Made by a program: the position numbers and the translations under genes. Shown here piece by piece: positions 33,357 to 38,827 of a stretch of 38,827 nucleotides of DNA. Every line of letters begins with the position of its first letter. Within the stretch, counting starts at the first letter, position 1. Source of the DNA: Stercoripulliclostridium_A sp963642145. Lineage in GTDB: Bacteria > Bacillota > Clostridia > Christensenellales > DTU072. The notes beneath the pieces were generated by a model. That model was not told the DNA's origin, searched no databases, and worked only from the letters and a program-made list of their open reading frames with translations. The DNA lies in contig CAVIFU010000012.1 of the NCBI GenBank assembly GCA_963642145.1, positions 1-38,827 of the forward strand. The letters run 5' to 3'.

Positions 33357-33936
33357 TTATGTCATCGACAACAATATTTACGTCAATCTAACCAACAGAT
33401 GCTCAAATTCATGTGACTTTTGCGTTAGAAATACGGACGCATACGGCGATTATTCTTTGTGGCTCGATAGGGAACCTACCGCCGCGGAAGTAATAGAATC
33501 GATCAAGGCGCAAGATCTTGCGAGCAGGAAAGAAGTTGTCTTTTGCGGATACGGCGAGCCGACTTACAGACTTGACGTCATGACGGAAGTCGCCGCTTTC
33601 GTGCACTCCGAGGGTAAGCGGACGAGGCTCAATACCAACGGACAGGGCAGCCTTATCAACGGATACGACGTTGCGCCCAAGCTTAAAGGATATATTGACG
33701 TCGTCAACGTTTCCCTTAACGAAACTACCGCGAGAGCTTACGAAGAACTCTGCCACAGCGTTTACGGCGAAGGCGCGTTCGCCGAGCTTATCGATTTTGC
33801 CAAAGAATGCAAAAAATACGTAGAAAAAGTAATATTTTCGGTGGTGGACGTCATCGGCAAAGAGAAGATAGCGGAAGCGCAAAAGATCGCGGACGAGGCA
33901 GGCGTCGCGCTCCGCGTCAGAGAGTATATACCGTAA
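33343..33936 (+). CDS. TatD-linked radical SAM protein
   Basis: A short 197-residue radical SAM protein. The iron-sulfur motif CX3CX2C is CSNSCDFC (Cys20, Cys24, Cys27), followed by the glycine-rich VFCGYGEPTYR and a partial barrel ending at VREYIP. A family of TatD-associated radical SAM proteins is known in anaerobes; its reaction is not established. The ATG lies inside the end of tatD (14-bp overlap). No extra auxiliary cluster or substrate-binding domain is visible, so it is a minimal enzyme. Confidence 0.88.
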   Translation: MNTFSYVIDNNIYVNLTNRCSNSCDFCVRNTDAYGDYSLWLDREPTAAEVIESIKAQDLASRKEVVFCGYGEPTYRLDVMTEVAAFVHSEGKRTRLNTNGQGSLINGYDVAPKLKGYIDVVNVSLNETTARAYEELCHSVYGEGAFAELIDFAKECKKYVEKVIFSVVDVIGKEKIAEAQKIADEAGVALRVREYIP

Positions 33937-33940
33937 AGAA

Positions 33941-33961
33941 TAACCGCTCAGAGAGCGGTTA
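33941..33961 (+). terminator. Terminator after the radical SAM gene
   Basis: TAACCGCTC (33941-33949) pairs with GAGCGGTTA (33953-33961) around a 3-nt loop; the T-rich tail ATTCCTCTTTTG is weak. Confidence 0.65.
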
Positions 33962-34047
33962 ATTCCTCTTTTGTACTTAGATGATTTATCTTTTGTACGG
34001 AGAGAGTATGCGTAAGGAATAGGCAATTATTCACTTATCGAGTAAAA

Positions 34048-34881
34048 ATGGAAGTAAAAGAAATTCTCAAAAAACACGGTTTCGTGTTCAAAAAGAACCT
34101 CGGGCAAAACTTTCTTACGGAAGGTTCGTTGTTGCGCGCCATCGTGCGTGACGCAGGCGTCAATCCGACAGATATTGTCGTCGAGATAGGCACCGGTGCC
34201 GGCACGCTTACGGCGGTGCTTGCAAATACTGCCGCCGAAGTCTATACGTTCGATGTTGACGAAGCTCTTAAACCCGTCCTCAAAGAAACTCTTGCGGGGC
34301 TAAATAACGTCACCGTCAATTTCAAAGACATCCTCAAAATGAGCGATGAAGAGGTTAGGGAAATAGTCGGCGACAGACCCTTTAAGGTGGTCGCGAACAT
34401 ACCGTATTACGTCACCACACCGCTGATAATGCGCTTTTTGGAGAGTGCGCTTCCCGTCGAGTCGCTTACGCTAATGGTGCAGAAAGAGGTAGCCGAACGC
34501 CTTGTTGCGGTACCCGATACCGAGCAATACGGCGCGATAACGCTTGCCGTGGAATTGCGCGGAAACGCGGCTGTCACGCGTATAGTGGACAGGCGGTTAT
34601 TCCATCCCGTACCCAAAGTAGACTCCGCCGTGGTGCGTATAGACATAGACAGAAACAAGCTTGTCGTCAAGGACGCGGAGTTGCTTGCGCGTCTTGTGCG
34701 CGCGGGGTTTCAAATGCGTCGCAAGACTTTGGCAAACAATGTAGAGGCCGTCATAGGAGTACCCAAAGAGACGGTCAAAGGCATACTTACGGAACTCGGA
34801 TACAACCCGTCGATCAGGGGCGAAGCGATGAGCCTATCCGATTACGTGCGCGTTGCGGACGCGCTGAGCGACTTGAAGTAA
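34048..34881 (+). CDS. ksgA: 16S rRNA dimethyladenosine transferase KsgA (RsmA)
   Basis: Dimethylates A1518 and A1519 in 16S rRNA and acts as a late checkpoint of 30S assembly. The 277-residue protein has KKNLGQNFLTE (about 14-24), SAM-binding VVEIGTGAGTLTAVL (about 46-60), catalytic NIPYYVTTPL (about 117-126) and a C-terminal helical domain. The usual Firmicutes neighbour rnmV (RNase M5) is missing between tatD and ksgA. There is no clear Shine-Dalgarno sequence before the ATG; a TATCGA box ends 6 nt before it, but no good -35 fits, so the leaderless reading is weak here. Confidence 0.95.
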   Translation: MEVKEILKKHGFVFKKNLGQNFLTEGSLLRAIVRDAGVNPTDIVVEIGTGAGTLTAVLANTAAEVYTFDVDEALKPVLKETLAGLNNVTVNFKDILKMSDEEVREIVGDRPFKVVANIPYYVTTPLIMRFLESALPVESLTLMVQKEVAERLVAVPDTEQYGAITLAVELRGNAAVTRIVDRRLFHPVPKVDSAVVRIDIDRNKLVVKDAELLARLVRAGFQMRRKTLANNVEAVIGVPKETVKGILTELGYNPSIRGEAMSLSDYVRVADALSDLK

Positions 34882-34909
34882 GGCAACGCGTCAATCATAG
34901 TTTAACGTT

Positions 34910-34940
34910 CTCCCTCATATAATTTCGAGGGAGATTTTTT
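34910..34940 (+). terminator. ksgA terminator that also contains a -10 box and the next gene's ribosome binding site
   Basis: CTCCCTC (34910-34916) pairs with GAGGGAG (34927-34933), followed by ATTTTTT (34934-34940) and then the ATG at 34941. The loop holds a perfect TATAAT (34918-34923), and the 3' arm is the only Shine-Dalgarno sequence of the next gene. No strong -35 is seen. Confidence 0.75.
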
Positions 34941-35756
34941 ATGCTTATCAAAAAAACCATTGTATTGCAAAGCGGAGGACAAACAGTAGGGTACGTCACG
35001 CTCGTCCGAGTAGGATCCGAGGTCGGAGTCAAGACCGTACTCAATGTAGAACCGTCGGATACGCTTATTTTGGGACTGAAAACGACGTCCGGGAACTTGT
35101 ATACCCAAAAGATAACGTCCGCGCGCATGGAATCCAAGCCGGACATATCGCTGATACCTACGGACGAAATAGGCGTTGTCGTGATAGACGGTAGCGGTAT
35201 GCGCATATGTGAAGGCGGTCGCAAAGAAACCGTAAACGTACATATGCTCATGCGCGCACTCGAAGAGGACGCGCAGGCGGAGCTCGTAGCGGAGCAAGCG
35301 GAAGAAAAACCGGTTACGGACGTACGCGAGTCGAAATCGGAAGACTCTCCCTTAACGCCGAGCGCTAAGGAAGAAAACGCCGTTATCGGCAGCGGAAAAG
35401 ACGATTTTCCGCCGTTTAATATGAATAAAGGGGAGAATTTCTATAAAAACGTCAAGGAACGCCTTAACGATATAATGACGGAAAATCCGCAAGAAACAGA
35501 GCTTGAAAGTCTAATCCCGGAATCGAAATGGGTGCGCGTATATTATGATAAGGACGAGTATTACGTTGTGGGTATATTGTCGGAAGAGGGCGAGGTTACA
35601 TTCCTTGCGTACGGTGTTCCCGGGGTGAAAGGGGTCAGACCGCCGAAAGAGGCAGAAGAGCTGTGTGATTTTTTGGAGCTTCCGAGCGGTAGGGGCGAAG
35701 GTTACTGGATAATGTTCCAAAACGCCGCCAACGGCGAGATCGCAAAGTCGATATAG
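34941..35756 (+). CDS. Two-domain hypothetical protein
   Basis: A 271-residue soluble protein of unknown function with no signal peptide or membrane segment. Residues 1-95 form a beta-rich domain (IVLQSGGQTVGYVTLVRVG, LILGLKTTSGNLYTQKI, EIGVVVIDGSGM). Residues about 107-170 are a charged, probably disordered linker. Residues about 190-271 form a second domain with WVRVYYDKDEYYVVGIL, YGVPGVKGVRPP and GEGYWIMFQNAANGE. I recall similar GVPG...GEGYW C-terminal domains in other clostridial hypothetical proteins, without a known role. Expression probably depends on the composite terminator/promoter element just upstream. Confidence 0.78.
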   Translation: MLIKKTIVLQSGGQTVGYVTLVRVGSEVGVKTVLNVEPSDTLILGLKTTSGNLYTQKITSARMESKPDISLIPTDEIGVVVIDGSGMRICEGGRKETVNVHMLMRALEEDAQAELVAEQAEEKPVTDVRESKSEDSPLTPSAKEENAVIGSGKDDFPPFNMNKGENFYKNVKERLNDIMTENPQETELESLIPESKWVRVYYDKDEYYVVGILSEEGEVTFLAYGVPGVKGVRPPKEAEELCDFLELPSGRGEGYWIMFQNAANGEIAKSI

Positions 35757-35790
35757 TCGGACGTTAGTTAAAAGTCGATGTAATTTTTGT

Positions 35791-35820
35791 GTATAAACTT
35801 CCGCTTTCGCGTTAATAATC
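35791..35820 (+). promoter_or_regulatory. Possible sigma-F type promoter of the SpoIIQ-like gene
   Basis: GTATA (35791-35795), exactly 15 nt, then GTTAATAATC (35811-35820). The known sigma-F pattern is GYATA-N15-GGhnAnAhTR; the match is full in the -35 part and 8 of 10 in the -10 part. B. subtilis spoIIQ is a sigma-F gene. No better sigma-A promoter is seen. Confidence 0.45.
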
Positions 35821-35846
35821 GGTGTAACAATCAAGCGGAGGTTAGT

Positions 35847-36524
35847 ATGAAACGCAAAATAGACTCCAACAAAGTCAAAGCATTCTTCAAAAAGAACGCG
35901 TATTACATCATTATGGGAGTATGCGTCTTGGCAATAGGTGCAATGGTTACCGTTGCCGTAATTACAACGAATCAAAAGAGTGAACCCGTACAAAATAACG
36001 TCGTTAACGACGTTGTCGAGCCGAAAAACGAAGATCCCGTAGTCCAACCGAGCGATACGGATGTCGGCAAAAAAGAAGACGATCAGCCGGTTGTCAAGCC
36101 CGATCCGATAATATTCGCGCTTCCCGTAAAGGACGGCACCGTATCCAAAGACTATACTATGGATACGCTGGTGTGGTCATCCACGCTCAAGCAATATCAA
36201 GTGCATAACGGCATAGACTTTACCGGCGCGGAGGGCGCCAAAGTTACCGCCGTCTATGCGGGGACCGTTTCGAGCGTAGAGTACGACGCCCTTAACGGCA
36301 ACGTGGTAACGGTAGACCACGGCAACGGGCTCAAAACCGTTTACGCCTCATTGTCCGACGTCAAAGTGTCTAACGGTCAAAAGGTGTATGCGGGTACGGA
36401 ATTAGGTTCGATTTCTCGCACTTCCACAGCGGAGATGTCGGACGGCGCGCACGTGCACTTCTCGGTATACCTCAACAACGCGCTTGCAAATCCTTACGAC
36501 TACCTGCCGCAAGGCGACAAATGA
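35847..36524 (+). CDS. M23-domain membrane protein, SpoIIQ-like
   Basis: A 225-residue protein with a short cytosolic N-terminus, one membrane segment (about 19-40), a Pro/Asp/Glu-rich linker (about 42-86) and a C-terminal LytM/M23 domain (about 90-220). All zinc and catalytic residues appear: His120 and Asp124 in HNGIDF, and His202/His204 in HVHFSVY. B. subtilis SpoIIQ is catalytically dead and joins SpoIIIAH across the two spore membranes; clostridial SpoIIQ keeps the zinc site, as here. The start at 35847 follows GCGGAGG; 20 residues of upstream frame were rejected. A general cell-wall endopeptidase is the alternative reading. Confidence 0.82.
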   Translation: MKRKIDSNKVKAFFKKNAYYIIMGVCVLAIGAMVTVAVITTNQKSEPVQNNVVNDVVEPKNEDPVVQPSDTDVGKKEDDQPVVKPDPIIFALPVKDGTVSKDYTMDTLVWSSTLKQYQVHNGIDFTGAEGAKVTAVYAGTVSSVEYDALNGNVVTVDHGNGLKTVYASLSDVKVSNGQKVYAGTELGSISRTSTAEMSDGAHVHFSVYLNNALANPYDYLPQGDK

Positions 36525-36622
36525 GGGAGTGGTATTGAGTTTTGAGTGCTAAGTTGCGGATACTTAATCTGACACGTTAGTTTATGTGAAGCCACGAATG
36601 GGAGAATTCTGAGCAGAGGGGT

Positions 36623-36656
36623 TTGGAGGACAAGAGTTGTCCTCCAATTGTTTTTT
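36623..36656 (+). terminator. Strong terminator after the SpoIIQ-like gene
   Basis: TTGGAGGACAA (36623-36633) pairs with TTGTCCTCCAA (36637-36647), loop GAG, then TTGTTTTTT. Confidence 0.85.
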
Positions 36657-36762
36657 ATAAAAGAGGATCCCACCCGCCCGCCCTTATGTGGATTTTATTA
36701 AATTATTCATAATATATAATCCAAAACTACACAATTGTAACACTTTTGCCAATCTTTGTGTA

Positions 36763-36791
36763 TTGACTTTACTCCACACGCTTGTTACGAT
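36763..36791 (+). promoter_or_regulatory. Extended -10 promoter of the cysteine-protease-like gene
   Basis: TTGACT (36763-36768), a 17-bp spacer ending in TGT, and TACGAT (36786-36791). AGGAG (36801-36805) follows directly, so the leader is very short. Confidence 0.6.
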
Positions 36792-36811
36792 TAAAGAAAA
36801 AGGAGTGTGGC

Positions 36812-38743
36812 GTGAAGAAATTTATCAATATTGTTTTGGTCTTGGCGTTTGTTTTGTTGACTTTACTTTTGGGCGGGTCAACATTTATAGACAGAGACAT
36901 CAATGTAAGTGTAACGTTCCCTCAAACGGTTACAGAAAACGAATTAACGCAATTCAATCAATACTATGATAATCCTCAGCTAAAAGTTTTGTACAACTTA
37001 GGGGACGAAGCCGAATATCTTTTGGTTGTTACCGAAGAAAAATACGAGGTCTACAATCGTTTATCCGGGAAGCTCCTTGAAATGTGTGAATCTCCCGACA
37101 ACCCATACGAGGGGATTGAAAAAGGCTACTATTTATCTCCGGCGAGCTATGCGAGGGGCGATTTGGGTATGTTGGTAGATATTGGCAGAGACAAAATAGT
37201 CGGCGTTGACACAAAGTCAAAAATGAAGACTTTGCAAGAATCAATAAAAGAGAAGAATATAGATCGCATTAAAAACAAGCTTCTGAAAGATAAAAGTTTT
37301 TCCACGATTATGACGTGCTCTGTCGACTTGGATTTAGAAGACACAGGTTTTGACCACTCTCCCGCTGCTATTGAAGATTATACGACATTAGAGCATCCGG
37401 AATTGTTTGTTCGCTGGAATAAATCTAATGACTTCGGCAACAACGCGCACGGTTCTTGTACGGCGGTTGCGATGACGCTACTATATAAATACGCGGATTA
37501 TACGCATGGTGGAATAATGCCAAATATCGCTCCGCAAAATTGGCTAAACGTCACTAACGGAGTGATCGTCAGAGGGGATGACGGTAGCGATAATTTAACA
37601 ATACAAGATAATACCTCCGATAAAGTAGGTAAGTCTCTGCATAACTATTTAGTGGCGCTTTCCGGCGTGACAGAATATGGTCTGACGGACGAGCAAATGG
37701 TGCGTTCTTTCAATAGGTATAATTCGGAAGTCAATAGCTTAGGCTGTATCAATTTAAGTGTCGGTAAGGCAGAACAGGTCAGTCAATCGAGAGTATATAA
37801 CTTTGTACGTAGCGGTATTACGAGTAACATTCCGAGCATAATTACAATATCGAGCGATAGCAAAAAAGACACATTGCATTGCGTTGTGGCTTTCGGATGT
37901 CGCCAAATTACAAACGATGGAACAATCGATTACTTTTATAGGGTGCATACCGGATGGGCGGGGCACGAATGCTACGTAATCAACTCCGATTACATTGAAA
38001 TCGGCGAGACGATGTATAAACTAAATTGCAATTCGAACAGCCCTCATGTATTATCGTATAACGTAAACGAAACTCACGCATGCGCTAATCCAAACTGCTA
38101 TTCCAACGGGACAGTGCATCGGAAGTATTCTGCAGATGGTACTTCACACAAGTGCATTTGTGGCTATAGCGAAGATCATGAATTAAAATCCAAAGCAGGA
38201 GGTACTTCAAAACAATATTTTGTGGACCACGAAGGATATCACTATTGTGAAGAGTGCGGATATCATGGGAAACACACATATGAGAACGTCTCGGAAATAG
38301 ATAAACACAAATGTAGCGGTTGTAACAAATCAGAATCACATGACTTTATGCAAGTGTCGAAGAAACATATGTGCACCAAGTGCTTTGTCACGGAAAGTTG
38401 TGTGGCTTCCGAATGGAGTTACTATGATAGCGACGGCAGCTTGTTAAGTGGTAAACATAGAGGCACTTGTACGAGGTGCCAAGGCACGGTTTATGAAGAG
38501 CACTCCGGAACCTGTGTCAGCCAAGGATACAGCGGACACTCGGTGCAATGCGCGTCGTGCAACTTGACATCGGAATGCGTTCCGCATGATTACAAATTAG
38601 TGTATTATGATGCCCAAAAGCATATAGAAGAGTGCTCTTTATGTGGGTACCGAAACAGGAAAACAAGTCACACATATGAAAACGTAGGACTCGGACTCTT
38701 CTTCGTAAAATGTTCGGGTTGCGGCGATTTGAAAAAGCGCTAA
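36812..38743 (+). CDS. Exported papain-like cysteine protease candidate with CxxC zinc-knuckle tail
   Basis: A 643-residue protein with an N-terminal signal or anchor (KKFINIVLVLAFVLLTLLLGG, in part). Residues about 170-410 resemble papain-fold peptidases (C39/C10-like): Cys216 in NAHGSCTAVAMTLLYKY is the likely nucleophile, His356 in DTLHCVVAFG the catalytic His, and HTGWAGHECYVINSDYIE follows. From about 424 to the end there are about eight CxxC pairs spaced by His and aromatic residues (HKCICGYSEDHE, YHYCEECGYHGKHTYENV, KCSGCNKSESHDF, MCTKCF, ECSLCGYRNRKTSHTYENV, KCSGCG), like zinc-knuckle repeats of clostridial surface proteins. The GTG at 36812 follows AGGAG by 6 nt. AT-rich codon use differs from neighbours. 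Protease activity and targets are inferred. Confidence 0.72.
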   Translation: MKKFINIVLVLAFVLLTLLLGGSTFIDRDINVSVTFPQTVTENELTQFNQYYDNPQLKVLYNLGDEAEYLLVVTEEKYEVYNRLSGKLLEMCESPDNPYEGIEKGYYLSPASYARGDLGMLVDIGRDKIVGVDTKSKMKTLQESIKEKNIDRIKNKLLKDKSFSTIMTCSVDLDLEDTGFDHSPAAIEDYTTLEHPELFVRWNKSNDFGNNAHGSCTAVAMTLLYKYADYTHGGIMPNIAPQNWLNVTNGVIVRGDDGSDNLTIQDNTSDKVGKSLHNYLVALSGVTEYGLTDEQMVRSFNRYNSEVNSLGCINLSVGKAEQVSQSRVYNFVRSGITSNIPSIITISSDSKKDTLHCVVAFGCRQITNDGTIDYFYRVHTGWAGHECYVINSDYIEIGETMYKLNCNSNSPHVLSYNVNETHACANPNCYSNGTVHRKYSADGTSHKCICGYSEDHELKSKAGGTSKQYFVDHEGYHYCEECGYHGKHTYENVSEIDKHKCSGCNKSESHDFMQVSKKHMCTKCFVTESCVASEWSYYDSDGSLLSGKHRGTCTRCQGTVYEEHSGTCVSQGYSGHSVQCASCNLTSECVPHDYKLVYYDAQKHIEECSLCGYRNRKTSHTYENVGLGLFFVKCSGCGDLKKR

Positions 38744-38766
38744 GGCACAACAAACGTAGGTGTAGT

Positions 38767-38827
38767 ATGAATAAACACATAGTAAAGAAATCTATAGCCT
38801 CGATGTTAACGGTAATAGTTTTACTGA
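38767..38827 (+). CDS. Partial CDS, start of an exported protein
   Basis: An ATG at 38767 begins an open frame running off the window end: 20 residues, MNKHIVKKSIASMLTVIVLL. Basic residues followed by a hydrophobic stretch look like a signal peptide. A weak AGGTG lies upstream. It starts 23 bp after the protease-like gene and is probably in the same operon. Confidence 0.5.
   Translation, partial: MNKHIVKKSIASMLTVIVLL

Larger units (their letters stand above)
36525..36811. other. Intergenic region with terminator and promoter
   Basis: No gene is seen in these 287 bases. They hold the terminator at 36623-36656, a C-rich motif CCCACCCGCCCGCCC (36670-36684), an AT-rich stretch with the palindrome ACAATTGT (36731-36738), and the promoter of the next gene. 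Base composition changes to more A+T from here on, by eye. Confidence 0.6.

Noticed and set aside
34008..34022. Four-codon leader frame before ksgA (MRKE)
   Set aside because: A GGAG lies before it, but it is too short to distinguish from chance and no attenuator follows.
36670..36684. CCCACCCGCCCGCCC as a mobile-element end
   Set aside because: No matching inverted or direct repeat was found in the window.

Overview
The window looks like a chromosomal segment of an anaerobic, spore-forming member of the Bacillota (class Clostridia), probably an uncultured gut lineage. The reasons are a clostridial PRPP synthetase, Rho with a long disordered insertion, class II aldolase, spmAB, a SpoIIQ-like M23 protein, an NdoA/MazF toxin and a TatD-linked radical SAM protein. 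There are also several RsgI-type proteins with the Asn-Pro motif. Family or genus placement is not supported by anything I can compute here. No rRNA, tRNA, CRISPR array, transposase or phage gene was seen.

Layout. 1-4204 (+): a three-unit palindromic repeat, prs, a small unknown gene, an MBL-fold hydrolase and rho, closed by two tandem terminators. 4362-5291 (-): fba. 5460-7000 (+): trmN6-like methyltransferase and rsmI. 6984-8023 (-): spmA-spmB, divergent from a sugar-acid operon at 8111-13798 (+): uxuA, an SDR-type uxuB, a TIM-barrel isomerase, a Gfo/Idh/MocA dehydrogenase and a GH13 alpha-glucosidase. 13835-17375 (+): an ECF sigma factor, a membrane anti-sigma-like protein with an RsgI-type ectodomain, and a lipoprotein carrying the same ectodomain type. 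17524-22654 (-): MATE transporter, gapA, leuS. 22808-27511 (+): an unknown secreted protein with an ABC ATPase and an FtsX/MacB-like permease. 27655-30126 (+): tyrS, yigZ, recX. 30147-30488 (-): an orphan mazF/ndoA. 30628-33936 (+): metG, tatD, radical SAM. 34048-36524 (+): ksgA, an unknown gene and a SpoIIQ-like gene. 36525-38827 is more AT-rich by eye and carries a secreted cysteine-protease-like protein with a long zinc-knuckle tail, then the start of another exported protein.

The most interesting system is the ECF sigma locus. The sigma gene and the downstream lipoprotein gene share a promoter motif with identical spacing (TGCAACAAAA, 13 nt, then TGTTTAATG). The anti-sigma-like protein and the lipoprotein each carry an ectodomain with the INP motif typical of RsgI autoproteolysis. 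This suggests a self-regulated envelope-stress circuit with a lipid-anchored, soluble copy of the sensor domain, possibly a decoy or feedback element.

A second theme is initiation without a leader. Four unrelated promoters (trmN6, uxuA, MATE, the secreted protein at 22808) have a 17-bp spacer and a -10 box ending exactly 6 nt before the ATG, with no Shine-Dalgarno sequence. Housekeeping genes such as prs, rho, fba, gapA, tyrS and metG have normal leaders and ribosome binding sites. Sporulation links are supported by possible sigma-E and sigma-F type promoters in front of spmA and the SpoIIQ-like gene.
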